A stretch of DNA of 64,000 bases from Cycas panzhihuaensis (lineage: Eukaryota > Cycadophyta). The stretch covers positions 58,659,741 to 58,723,740 of the forward strand of contig CM041465.1 of assembly GCA_023213395.1 (NCBI GenBank), in the 5' to 3' direction. Position numbers and translations under genes: made by a program. The notes below the pieces were generated by a model that saw only the letters and a program-made list of their open reading frames with translations, did not search any database and was not told where the DNA came from. Shown here in pieces: positions 20,690 to 31,815 of this stretch (the stretch's first letter is position 1; each line of letters begins with the position of its first letter).

Positions 20690-22200
20690 AAATTGCTTCC
20701 TTGCACGTATGAGTAGTTGCCAAATACTCTGCTTCTATGCTAGAAAGTGCCGTAACTTGTTGTCTTTTACTCATCCAACTAACTGCACTACTACAAAAGG
20801 TCAAAACATACTTGCTTGTAGATCTTTTGCTATTAAGATCTCTAGCCTAATCAATATCAACAAAATCCCTTAGGTTCACTATTTTACTCTCAATGGGATC
20901 TCCTTGATAGAAAAATTCTATGGTCTGATGTACCTCAAAGATACTTAAAAATACCTTTACAGCCACCCAATGCTTCCTACCTGGGTTTGATATATACCTA
21001 CTAACTACTCCCACTACATGGGCAATGTCTAGTTGAGTGCAAATCATTGCATATATGAGGCTACCAATAACACTTGTATAAGGGATAAATGCCATGTCTT
21101 CAACTTCTTGGTGAGTCTTTAGGTATTATTTAGTTGATAATTTTAAACTAATAGGAAGAGGAACATTAACTCGTTTACTATCCTGCAACCTAAACTGTTG
21201 TAATATTGTCTCAATGTACCATCTTTGGCTAAGCCAAATCTCCATGTTTCTCCTATCCCTTTTAATCTCAATGCCCAAAATAAAATATGAAGCACTAAGG
21301 TCCTTCATCTCAAAGTGAGATGCCAATTGGCCTTTCATAAGTTACTTCATTTCTTTATTATTACCAACTAAAATGATGTCATCAATATATAAAGCTAGAA
21401 TAACAAAATGATCACCAACTTGCTTATAATAAATACAATGATCTGCTTTATTATTCACAAATCCATCCATCAATATATGTGAATCAAACTTCTGATACCA
21501 CATTCTTAGTGATTGTTTTAATCCATATAATGAATTCTTTAACCTACACACCATATTCTCCTTTCCTATAACTTCAAACCCTTTAGGTTATAACATATAA
21601 ATTTCTTCCTCAAGGTCACTATGAAGAAATGTAGTCTTCACATCCATTTAATCCACCTCAAGGTCATAGGAAACTACTATAACTAACAAAAATCTAATTG
21701 AAGTAACTTTTATAATAGGAGAAAATACCTCACCAAAATCTATTCCCTTGACCTGAGAATAGCCCTTTGCTACTAAGTGAGCCTTGTACTTTTCCATAAT
21801 ACCATTTGCTCAAAACTTCTTTTTAAAGATCCAATTATTATTAATAGGGTTTTTCCCATTAGGTAGATCCACTAAATCCCATGTGCTATTTTTGTTTAAG
21901 GCCATCATTTCATCTTGCATGGCCTTCATCTAGAGTTGGCTCTCTTTTGACTCTAGAGCCTCCTAAATAATATCTAGATCATTATTTATAACAGATAAAA
22001 CAAAAGAGGAGTGACAAAAGTCTTCAGGAATATACCTATCAGCTTGTCTTCTCTCAAAAGTTGATCTTCTTAAGATGCGAGGTTCTTTAGGTTGAGCTAC
22101 CTCTATAGCTAATCCTTCCACTTTAGCTGACTCATATTCTGATGTAGAATCTTCATCCCTTACCTCAAATTATACCTTCTTAGAGTGTTCCTCCTTTGAT
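20690..22200 (-). pseudogene. pol: Copia RT and RNase H (20-25 kb element)
   Basis: Minus strand, in order. RT N-terminus and linker at about 22200-21560, with stops. 21554-21342 (70 codons): VCRLKNSLYGLKQSLRMWYQKF and the catalytic YIDD at 21389-21378, intact. 21338-21126: FEMKDLSASYFILGIEIKRD and LSQRWYIETILQQF. 21095-20847: PYTSVIGSLIYAMICTQLDIAHVVG and SRYISNPG. RNase H from about 20845 to 20690 with 'STSKYVLTF', SSAVSW and TALSSIEAEY blocks. Each clean frame ends at a TAG, TAA or frameshift. The order and the 'rLkksLYGLKQsprqWy' signature identify Ty1/copia, probably Tork/SIRE-like by its primer and polypurine context (inference). Confidence 0.85.
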
Positions 22201-23210
22201 TCTTCATCCTACTTTAGAGACTTGAACTCCTCTCTAAAGACAATATCACAACTATATATAACCTTTTATGTTTCAAGGTTATAAAGCTTATAACCTTTAT
22301 CACCATCACCATAGCCAACGAAAATAGTCTTTTATACTTTGAAATTAAGCTTAGTCCTCTACTATCTAGGAATATATATAAAAGCTTCAAAACCAAAAAC
22401 TCTAAGATGACCAAGACAAGGTTTCTTACTAGACTACACTTCTTTAGGTCTTTTGTATACTAAGCTAGTTGTTAATGATCTATTTATCAGGTGGCTTACA
22501 GTCATCACAGCCTTAGCCTAGAATTTCTTCTCTAATCTAGTAACACTAAGTATACTCCTTGATCTCTCTAGTAAGGTCTTATTCATTCTTTCAATAACTC
22601 CATTATGCTATGGTGTATAGAGAATTATCTTTTATCTTGTTATCCTATATTGCTTACAAAACTACTCAAACTCCTTTGAGAAAAACTCACCTCTATTATC
22701 AGTCCTCAGTACCTTGATTTGCTTGTCACTTTGATTCTTAACCAAGGCTTTAAATTCTTTGAACATACTAAAGACTTTAGATTTCTGCTTGAGAAAGTAT
22801 AGCCATGTCTTTCTCAAGAAATCATCTATGAATGAGATAAAGTATTTTTACCCACCCAATGAGGGTATATTAATAGGTCCAAAAATATTATTGTGCACCA
22901 ATTATAGAATACCCTTTACTCTCTTTAAGCTTGAAGGAAAACTAACTTGATTCTATTTTCCATACATATAATGCTTACAAAAATTAAAATCAAAGGAGCC
23001 AATAATTCCATAGATGTCTTCTGCCATGCCTTTGGAGAATAAATCATGGAGGCCTTTCTCTCTAATATGGCCTAATCTCTGATGCCATAATATAGTTTTA
23101 CTAGCAAGTGATATTTGAGTTTTGCCTATGTTATTGCTACTTTCTGTAATAATTGGATTACAATTGCCAGCACACATTGTGCTTGCATCAAGCTTGTATA
23201 ATATTCCAAA
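22200..23210 (-). pseudogene. pol: Copia integrase (20-25 kb element)
   Basis: Minus strand. The GAG-pre-integrase block at 23177-22953 reads LASKTILWHQRLGHIREKGLHDL, with the conserved H-x-R-L-G-H and FNFCKHYMYGK where 'C..C..GK' is expected (one Cys changed). The core between about 22900 and 22550 is readable with stops, including the 'LRTDNGGEF'-like region near 22710 and the 'RTP..NGV.ER' region near 22610. The C-terminal module is at 22414-22214. This zinc-binding plus DDE-type domain catalyses cDNA strand transfer; the acidic triad cannot be fully confirmed. Same orientation and order as RT downstream. Confidence 0.75.
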
Positions 23211-24392
23211 TCATACCTCTCTTGCTAATACCAATGCTCCTCGAACTATTCTACAATTGTTATTATTGAAAATTATTTTTATTCCTACATCACCCAAATA
23301 ACTGATAAACAATAGACTCATAGCTAGACCAGGAATATGACTCATATCAGGGATAATTTTAACCCTTCCATCCCTAAATTGAACCTTCACCCTTCCACAA
23401 CCTATAATTTTATATAGGTAATGATCCCTAAGAAATACTTCACCTCCATCAATACTTGTATATTTATAAAACCACTCCTTATGGGGAGTAACATGAAGTG
23501 AAGCACTAGAGTCAATTAACCAAGACTTAATATTTAAAAACTTACTTGAGATTGCTAAATAAACATCGCTATTAGCTTCATCGGAGGCTCTTGCTACTGT
23601 GGAAGAAGTAACTTCAGGTGACTTTTCCTTATCAACCTTGACTCGACATTGGTTCTTCATATGGCTAGCCTTCCCACATCTCTAGTATACTAAGAGAGCT
23701 ATGCCTGGAGATTTAGATTTTCCTCTAGATTTTGGTCATATATTCCTAGGCCTTTATTGGTCGCAATCTAATGTTTGACCTCTCACTGCTAATACTTCTT
23801 TTGAATAATCCTCAGAAGATTTTCACCTTGTCTCTTCTGACAATAAAGCAACAACAACATCATCAAATTTTATGGTGGGAGTAGCCATGTTGCTGATCGT
23901 TATCACAAGATGATCCTAGGAATCAGAAAGTGAACATAATTGGATAATACACTTTTCTTCTTTAGGCATTATTATCTCAACTAAAATAAGTTGGCTCACC
24001 ATGGTGTTAAATGTAGTGAGATGATCTGTAACTACCTCTCCATCACTCATCCTGAGTGAATATAGTTTTTCCAAAGAAAAAGCTTATTAACCAAGGACCT
24101 TAATCTGATACAAAGCCTCTAGCTTTCTCTATAGATCTTTGGGCATGGACTTTATGGCAACATTCAATAATACCATTTCTAAAAGGTATAACCTTATCAA
24201 ACTAATTGTCTTTTGATTAAGCTTTTTCTAGTCTTTATCACCCATAGTCATAGGCTTTGTTCCTGCTATAGTAATTCATTGATCCTTCTCGACGAGGATA
24301 TCTTCCATATTTAGCTTCCATAACTCAAAGTTCTAGCCATTAAACTTTTCAATCTCTATCTTTGTAGTGCTTACCATGATCTTCACACTCAT
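23211..24392 (-). pseudogene. gag-pro: Copia gag and protease (20-25 kb element)
   Basis: ATG at 24392-24390. Gag reads MSVKIMVSTTKIEIEKFNG, then an NFELWKLNMEDILV block, KSMPKDL, LYSLRMSDGEVVTDHL and FDDVVVALLSEETR, i.e. a UBN2-type copia capsid. It is broken by about ten stops. A zinc knuckle RCGKASHMKNQCRV lies near 23690-23645; its first Cys appears replaced. The clean 149-codon frame 23660-23211 holds the aspartic protease: SWLIDSSASLHVTPHKEWF, where the catalytic 'DSGA' reads DSSA. Gly-to-Ser there would be expected to impair the protease. Protease releases the mature proteins from the polyprotein. Confidence 0.82.
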
Positions 24393-24449
24393 GTTCCTCA
24401 AACAAGGCTCCTACTTATCAAATGACTTTCCACAAAACTAAAACCCTTA

Positions 24450-24461
24450 CCTCTAATACCA
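24450..24461 (-). other. Primer-binding site of the 20-25 kb copia element
   Basis: Minus strand TGGTATTAGAGG, one C-to-T from the initiator tRNA-Met complement, two bases inside the 5' LTR. Confidence 0.75.
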
Positions 24462-24463
24462 AA

Positions 24464-24953
24464 TGTAGAGAAAATATAACCGTAGAAGCAATGCGATAAC
24501 AAAACTCTAAACCATATAAAGAACAAATAGCATAAACAAACCAAGCACTCAATAAAGAACATTGGGAGATTTAGGTCTAAGCATAGACCTTTTATTAATT
24601 TGAGAAATAGTTAAAGAATTACAAAGATAAATAAACCCCAACTCTTCTTATCGACTCATCAAAGACTCATCCACAACTATATTACATATGGTGTTACATA
24701 ATAATATATAGATACAACATTGTAAGATACTACCTTATTGTTTTACAATACAATGGGCATAAACCATGGGCTAACAAAGATCCCCATAAGACACCTAAAT
24801 TTTGTTTTTGAGGGCTCTCACCTCTGAATCTCCACGTGGGCCCCTAAACCCCCTAACTGGGGGCCCTATAATAGGCCCCCAGATCCCATAAAGGGGATCA
24901 GATATAATGCCTATACCCATGTAACACTTACAAAGTGTTTAACATATCCAAAA
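24464..24953 (-). repeat. 5' LTR of the 20-25 kb copia element
   Basis: Plus-strand view TGTAGAGAAAA...CATATCCAAAA (terminal CA lost). Includes a GC-rich block at 24795-24885 with a perfect 8-bp inverted repeat at 24858-24881 (TGGGGGCC / GGCCCCCA, 8-nt loop) that the 3' LTR lacks. Confidence 0.82.
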
Positions 24954-25822
24954 GGGAGTACTAATATGTAAGCTACTACACCAATTTTCATGTACTAGAT
25001 ATGTTCCATAAAACCTTAAGTTAAGCTTTTCCTTCTGAGTAGATTTAAGGAATGTTTTTTTATAAGTCTGTAGATATAGATAAATCCAATCTCTAATTAT
25101 AAATTCTTATTTTATACAATACTTATCTACTTATCGATTCATCTCATTTTGAGCTACAAACAAATGCTTATTAAGAATTTTCAATATTTCATGTGCTTCT
25201 TATAAATAATAACCAACTATTAGAGAATAGTTGTCCTTTACTATTTGGTCTTTAAGTAGAGTTATCTCATACCAATACAAAGCCTTAAATTGAATTATGC
25301 ATAAAGGTATATCAAATCATTGTAATGTGTAACCATTTGAACCATGTACCTTATTTTTATAGAATGTAATTTTTTAAATATCCCTCTAAGTATTTATTCA
25401 CTACTTTTTATCCATCTATCTATGGGTAGTATCTCATGCTTATAATTAGGATTTCTCTCATTTGTATAAATAGATTTCACCAAAAATGGCATATAAAATT
25501 TGGATCTTGATCACTGATATTCATGTGAGGTATCCCATGTAACCTATGAATTCCTTCATAAATATTTTAACTACTTCTAAAGACTTTTAAGGTGATTGCA
25601 TAACAATAAAGTGGGCAAATTTCATTAATTTATCAACCAGCACATGAACTTCATCTTTACCTTTAGATTTTTCTAATCTTATTATAAAATTCATGCCAAT
25701 ACTTTCTCATTTTTGTTATATAATAGATAAGAGTGATAATAGATTAGGAAGTTTTATATTCTCATATTTATTTACTTAATAAATCAGACATTTTGGAGGA
25801 TATTTTTGGATGCCTTTCTTCA
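24954..25822 (-). pseudogene. pol: Chromovirus integrase core and C-terminal domain
   Basis: Minus-strand reading from 25822: MKKGIQKYPPKCLIY (end of the HHCC zinc finger), NKYENIKLPNLL, SIGMNFI near 25700, then SKGKDEVHVLVDKLMKFAHF, matching 'S.G.D.v.VVVDRlsKfaHFip'. Next a frame-shifted GIPHMNISDQDPKF piece, matching 'hG.P..I.SDRDp.F'. From about 25150 FVAQNEMNR, DWIYLYLQTYKKTFLKS and LNLRFYGTYLVHENWCSS, matching 'maQnRMK.yaD.hR...f.vGdWV.LkLqPYkq.Sl......kL.pkfyGPy.v.eriG.vAY.L'. This is a Ty3/gypsy integrase, continuing at 19941 with a chromodomain. Many stops; ancient. Confidence 0.82.
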
Positions 25823-26209
25823 TATTAGCGATAGTTAACTTAGGTTAACTATACACTTAATGCTTCATTAGGAGATAATTATCACAAGCAGGTGTGACAA
25901 AGGTATGCGCCCTTATATGCTATCATTTTAGGATATATTTATATATACGCCCCTTGGTATTCTAACTAATCAACTCAGATCAATATGATCTCATTGAATC
26001 TACTCATATTCCATCTCACCATTGAAATAATGAATTATTATTTTATTTTAATATATTAAATATTGTATAGGTGGGTTTTCTCTCTTGAGAGTTTCGCATA
26101 ATAAATCTAGTATTCGAGTCTCCTTATGCATGTTCCTAGTATGTAACAGTCCCTACCTCTAGTTGGCTTAACATCTAACTTGCAACATGCATATACACAA
26201 ACCTTAACA
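25823..26209 (+). repeat. 5' LTR of the 25.8-30.3 kb copia element
   Basis: Aligns with 29910-30338; the 3' LTR has about 40 extra bases near 29985-30030. Both carry GGTGGGTTTTCTCTCTTGAG-like motifs and end ACCTTAACA. Confidence 0.8.
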
Positions 26210-26222
26210 TGGTATTAGAACC
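26210..26222 (+). other. Primer-binding site of the 25.8-30.3 kb copia element
   Basis: TGGTATTAGAACC directly after the LTR, two transitions from TGGTATCAGAGCC (initiator tRNA-Met). Confidence 0.75.
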
Positions 26223-26990
26223 TAAGGAAGTAAGGAATAATATTAGAACTCATATTTGAGATTGGAAATAAGTGAGTTTATCACTAACTAGTCAAATTCA
26301 AAGATTGAAGAATCATAGATTAGGCTGAAACTAAGAAAAGAGGCCATTTATAGTTTCCAAAATACATTAGGTATGTTATATGCTTGTGGCACCAACATTG
26401 GAAGTTATACAACAACATTAGGAATCAACGGAAGCTATAAAATGACGTTGGGATTATATTGGGTTATCATAAAAGTAGTGTTGGGCAAGTTTTAAAGATG
26501 TTGGATACCATTTGAGGGTGTTGGGCTTAAATCAAATCTATAGAATAGAGAATGAGTAGTATTTAGTAACATATATTAGTTGATACGTGAATTAGATAAG
26601 GTTAAAGAAAGAACTTACTCTCCTAACTATATTCTAAGGTGATAATCATTGATAGAAGTTTATAAATAGCATGTGTACAACTAGAATTGGTATTTGATTA
26701 GCTTAAAAGCTATTTGGAAGGATTTGGAAGTCCTACACAGCCCTACAATCTCAACTGGGAGCTATGACCATTCTAAATATTGTATTTATCAAAATCTGAA
26801 GATGTTTTAATATATTTTATAAAATACTAAAGATTATCAATGTTAAAGATCATTATTTATTAGTCGTCATTCAAAATTAACAAAGTATAGAGAAAATAAA
26901 TGTTTGATTAAAATTTGATGTTTTAAAGGCATGTAGGCCAATAAGATAATCACACAGATAAGTTTTGATGCATTAAGTTATTTGATTAAT

Positions 26991-26994
<4 letters not shown>

Positions 26995-27053
<59 letters not shown>
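26995..27053. repeat. (AT)n microsatellite
   Basis: About 29 uninterrupted AT units in the leader of the copia element at 25823-30338. Self-complementary on either strand. Confidence 0.95.
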
Positions 27054-27058
<5 letters not shown>

Positions 27059-27559
27059 CGATATATAATTTTATTTGTGAATCATTTTTTATGCATGTGG
27101 CTTAATAATGATCATACGAAATTTTGGGTGACATAATTAAAAAGAAAATTCTATTAAATATTCTAATTGTAATATTTGGCTTTTAAAAAATCTTTGATTA
27201 AGGTATTTTAAAGTGATTAATTTATCTTTTAAACTATTGTACAATGTTTTTTCAGAGTTATCTCATCTGAGATTGGCCCAACAACACACAGTATCTAGTA
27301 TTGAGTTGTTACTACTTTGATTAAGAAGTTTGATGTGTTAGAAGTGGCATTTTGATATATTATATCTTCGATTAATGCTAAAAATATATATCTTTTTGTG
27401 GAGAACACATGAGACATACATGTATTTTTTAATTAAATAATATACAAAGTAGTGATTTAGGCTTTGTAAAGTGCCAAACGGTGTAAACTAAGACTTATAA
27501 TCATGTTTGGCAATCAAGTGGAAGCAAACTTAGAGTATCTATAGACATGGATGTTAGAA

Positions 27560-28550
27560 AAACCTTATTACCATAAGTGATCTTTGGTGGTACCAATTTC
27601 AAGGAGTGGTAGTCTAACATAGAGCTCATATTGATGGTCTAGGAGCTTTAGGACCTAACCAATGAGGCTCCACTTGAGAAAAAGGAAGGGGAACCTAACG
27701 TTAAACCAAATAAATTCACATGAAGAAAGTAACTTCATGCCACTAGTTTACTAAAGCTTTCATTTACCCTAGATTAGAGGGAAGTTGTCTATATGTCGAA
27801 TATGCCATATGACATTTGGAAGACCCTATGTGACATGTTTAAATAGAAGAAGATAAACCATTTGGTCATCTTACTAGATGAACTATTTAACTCCTGCATT
27901 GAAGATGAGAGTAATATTAACACCTATTTGAATAAGTTGATTGATATCAAGAATAAGCTACAGGGACTAGAAGAAGACCTAATTAATGATAAAATCCTAT
28001 TTGGAATTGTCATGAACAAGTTACCAATAGGTTACAACACCTTTTAGACTATGTATAACATTGATGAGATGCTACAAGATACCTCATTTTAGAAGCTAAA
28101 AGAGCTCCTTCTCTAAGAGGAACCTAAGCTAAAATGTCATAGGTTTATGGGTTCTATTAATACTAATCATGTCCTATCCTCAAAAGTTTAGAAGAATGAG
28201 GATCAAGATAGGGATAAGCATTCATATAAAGAGGGCACTAATAAAGAGAAGGGACTATTAGGTAAGGAAAAAGAACATAAGGTAGGCCATGGGAAGGAGA
28301 AGATTATAGTTTATTATGTATGAGTGCCAATTGACTCAAGTGCACAACAACATATCTCTCCTAGAATGTAGAGTTTTGATGTGTTAAACCAAAATATTGG
28401 CCAAACAAATATCATACTCGATAATGTTGATGTGGTACTGATAAAAAATATTGAAATAATCATTGTGAAAGGTGGTTATCTTGAGAAGGCATGGTATACA
28501 CCTAGAATGAATCATAATCTTCTTTCTACTTAGGATACCTGAGTATATTT
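27560..28550 (+). pseudogene. gag-pro: Copia gag and protease remnant
   Basis: Plus strand. The clean stretch 27862-28047 reads VILLDELFNSCIEDESNINTYLNKLIDIKNKLQ and a NDKILFGIVMNKLPIGYNTF block, a UBN2 copia gag with the usual 'l.sLP..y..f' end. It is followed by charged sequence where the zinc knuckle should be. From 28327: VPIDSSAQQHISPRM corresponds to the protease active site 'W.lDSGAs.Hmt...', reading DSSA, so Gly is replaced by Ser as in the neighbouring copia element. Then ILDNVDVVLIKN and AWYTPRMNHNLLST, matching '..dv.yVP.l..NLlSv'. About ten stops. It fed the structural and processing functions of an element that no longer has RT. Confidence 0.75.
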
Positions 28551-28559
28551 TCCCAAAGA

Positions 28560-29060
28560 TAAGTCAAAAGTGAAAGATAAATCAGAAGTTGAATAATTTA
28601 AAGTGATAGTTAAAAAGATATATGAAAATCAAATAGAATTGTTAAGGCGTAATTGTGGAAAATCCAATGATAATCACATTTCTAAGTTCTGATCTAATTA
28701 TGGTATTAAGTTAATCCCATATGATGGAGTTGCCACATGGAAAGTTAATACCATGATTGACATGGAATTGTGTAGATAGAAGCTATGAGTATTACTATTC
28801 ATATTATGAACTAGATTCTAACCTTTGTAGTTCAAAGTGTGATACCACATAAAAGATGTCTTAGTCAGAAGCCTTCCATTAAAAAAATAAAAATCTTATG
28901 CACTAATATCTTACAAAGAATCAAAGAAATCTAACCATAGTCACAAAAGTGATTTTGTGGGATATTATGGAAATAGTCATACATATAGACTATGGGATCT
29001 AATGATGTAAAAGTTTCTTCATTATCATGATATAAAAATTAACAAAGCATCGACATACTA
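28560..29060 (+). pseudogene. pol: Copia integrase fragments
   Basis: Plus strand. A SNYGIKLIPYDGVATWKVNTMIDME stretch near 28690-28770 corresponds to 'NYGIkrqltvPytPqqNGVaeRkNrTimEm', but the Gln-Gln-Asn-Gly region is deleted or replaced. An SDFVGYYGNSHTYRLWD stretch near 28950-28995 corresponds to the C-terminal 'ciFVGYs..sk.YrlwD'. The N-terminal zinc domain and the first catalytic Asp are not visible. Downstream (29060-29900) should be RT and RNase H, but I find no palm motif or RNase H block, so these appear deleted or replaced. Confidence 0.65.
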
Positions 29061-29909
29061 GTTTGATAAGCATCTACTATCAAATGTTTATTACTTTCCC
29101 TTCATAACATCTCCTACTCTTAAAAAGGTTAAGATCCAAGAGGAAGATGAAGTAAAAAGTAATAAAAAACACTAGTTACTTATTGAGGAGATGGCAACCT
29201 CCTCTAAGTCATTGTTTACCATAAATGAGGATGTAATAGAAATGCTAATTAAAACTTGAACCACTAATCAACTTCAAATGATAAAAGTCATTCACTCCCA
29301 CATTCTTAATTCATTATGGTAAATAAATCCTTCCTAGAACTAGTTATTGAGGAGGATAAAGACTGTTTATATGAATATATTCCTTCTATTTAAATTGACC
29401 CTGGGATGAAGATTACACTTGTTAATAAGAATCCAATAAGCATGTCAAATATGATAACTACATTTGGTGAAAGTTACATCAAAATAATATTTAGTCTATA
29501 TTTCTTAGCCTAGACTTGAGATTATATAAGGTGCAAACCTCTAAGGTCATTAAGGAAGGGCAAGATAAACTATTGTTCTAATTAAATTATGCTAATGGTA
29601 CGATAAAATATTATATCTTGTGAAAGAAACTCTTAGTTTGGGGGAAGAGTACTTACAAAAACAAGTATCTGACATTAAAATTGAGCTACTAGTCGATTCT
29701 TCAAGAGGTGTTTGATGAAAGCAAGTTTTAAGTAGAATATTTTTTTACCACTAACTAGGTTATGAATTGATTCATAGAGTTGTTAGATAAACATCACTAG
29801 TCAACACTTAACAAGATCATCCTTTAGGGGGTATTAGTCAATAAGGATAGATCTCTTAACTAATAGAGCAATTAATTTTACTTTATCCTTTATTCACATG
29901 AAGGGAGGA
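29061..29909 (+). other. Unrecognised 3' interior of the copia element
   Basis: No RT or RNase H motif in any frame. Plus-strand reading has stops throughout. The last 20 bp contain the polypurine tract (CATGAAGGGAGGA) before the 3' LTR. Confidence 0.5.
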
Positions 29910-30338
29910 TTTTAGCTATGGTTAACTTAGGTTAACTATATACTTAATGTTTTATTAAGGGATATTTATCACGAGTAGGTGCAATAGAGGGATGTATCCA
30001 TATATTAATAGATATGATAAAGATCTATGACTATACATAATAGGTTATGATACCATTTTAAGGTATATTTATATGTACCCCATTGGTATTCTAACCAATC
30101 AACTTGGATCAATGTGGTCTCATCAAATCTACTTGTATTCCATCTCACCATTAAAACACTATATTATTATTTTATTTTAATATATTAAAAATTATATTGG
30201 TGGATTTTCTCTCTCAGGAGTTTCCCATGATAAATTTGGTGTTCAAGCCTCCTTGTGCATGTTCCTGCCATGTAATAGTCCCTACCTCTGGTTGGTTTAA
30301 TATTTAACCTGTAGCCTATAAATACACAAACCTTAACA
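29910..30338 (+). repeat. 3' LTR of the 25.8-30.3 kb copia element
   Basis: See the 5' LTR; followed by CTTTA, the target duplication with one C-to-T change from CTTCA. Confidence 0.8.
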
Positions 30339-30450
30339 CTTTATACTCTAAAAAAATGATTGCCCTATCTCCAAATCCATTTTAAAGAATTTTATATTGC
30401 CTTAAGAGGATTATGACTATCCTTTCTCCAAAAAAATGCCCTTAATTAAG
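30339..30450 (-). pseudogene. pol: Chromovirus integrase zinc-finger fragment
   Basis: Minus-strand reading NIKFFKMDLEIGQSFF joins across the copia insertion to MKKGIQKYPPKC at 25822. Together they match the gypsy HHCC pattern 'GGHsG..kT..Ri...FFW.gMkkdIqkyV..C'. Upstream RT/RNase H of this chromovirus cannot be recognised to the right. Confidence 0.65.
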
Positions 30451-31255
30451 AATTGGTATTTAAAAATGCTAGAAAGTTACATGCATGCTCTAATATCATA
30501 CTACAAATATTATAAAGAATCTATGATGCCATAATAAAGAAAAATGAAATATGAACTAATGTGAAATAAAACAAAAATTAGAAGAATGGTCAATCTTCAT
30601 CTATTGCATTAAAAAATGTGTATATTTATATATATAAACAATCTCATTGAGGTCTAATGAGAACCTCTAACATAACTTATAAGAATATATAAAGATCTAA
30701 GCTCTAACACACATTTTTATAATGCTCATATATTCAAAATTTTTACAAGTATGTATCTCTTTAATATAATTATATATAATATTTGAGGGATAATTAATTA
30801 AACAATTATAATAGTCATGGATTTATTATGAATTAAAAATTATTTTCAAACACTCCTTTATAATATTTAATTTTAGCTTTGTTTGTCATATCACTAATGT
30901 AGCTATCTTCTTTGCCAAACTACATTAAGTATGCTTCCTTTTATGCTAGTTCCTCTTCTCTAATTCTTGAGAAGAAACCTACATTAACTTTTGCTTAGAT
31001 TCACAACATTAGGTTATGCCCTTAAAAAGTAATCACCCTACTTGTAATCCATCTATATAAATAAAGCATAAGTATCCAATAACTAATTGTTGCTCACTTA
31101 GGTAAACTTGCTATAGTTCCTATGGTGATCTAAATATGATATCTTAAATATAAACGTACTGTATGATTTTAATTGATGAAACTCAAGGTTTTAACTTTTT
31201 AAGCACTTAACTAGCTATCATAAATATAAATTATAACCATCACTGATGTGAAAAT

Positions 31256-31259
<4 letters not shown>
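30451..31259. other. AT-rich DNA, no feature recognised
   Basis: Should hold the chromovirus RT/RNase H if the element was complete, but neither strand shows YxDD, 'LPxPRI' or RNase H blocks. Probably deleted or decayed. Confidence 0.4.

Positions 31260-31812
<553 letters not shown>

Positions 31813-31815
<3 letters not shown>

Larger units (their letters stand above)
19947..24953 (-). mobile_element. Near full-length Ty1/copia element
   Basis: Minus-strand element of about 5 kb with LTRs 19947-20359 and 24464-24953, a primer site at 24450-24461 (TGGTATTAGAGG on the minus strand) and polypurine tract GTGGGAGAT at 20360-20372. Flanking 5-mers AGGAG (19942-19946) and GGGAG (24954-24958) are a one-mismatch target duplication. 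Gag, protease, integrase, RT and RNase H follow in copia order on the minus strand, all readable but interrupted by stops. It sits inside a chromovirus integrase. The LTRs differ by a large indel (see findings). Confidence 0.88.
25823..30338 (+). mobile_element. Deleted Ty1/copia element inside chromovirus integrase
   Basis: Plus-strand element with LTRs 25823-26209 and 29910-30338, primer site TGGTATTAGAACC at 26210-26222, polypurine tract GAAGGGAGGA near 29900, and flanking CTTCA (25818-25822) / CTTTA (30339-30343), a one-mismatch target duplication. Interior: about 1.3-kb leader with an (AT)n tract, gag, protease and parts of integrase, then 0.9 kb with no RT or RNase H recognisable. LTR ends have decayed from TGTTA...TAACA to TATTA and TTTTA starts. 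The flanks join into one reading frame of a gypsy zinc finger (SFFW...MKKGIQKY), confirming the insertion. Confidence 0.82.
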
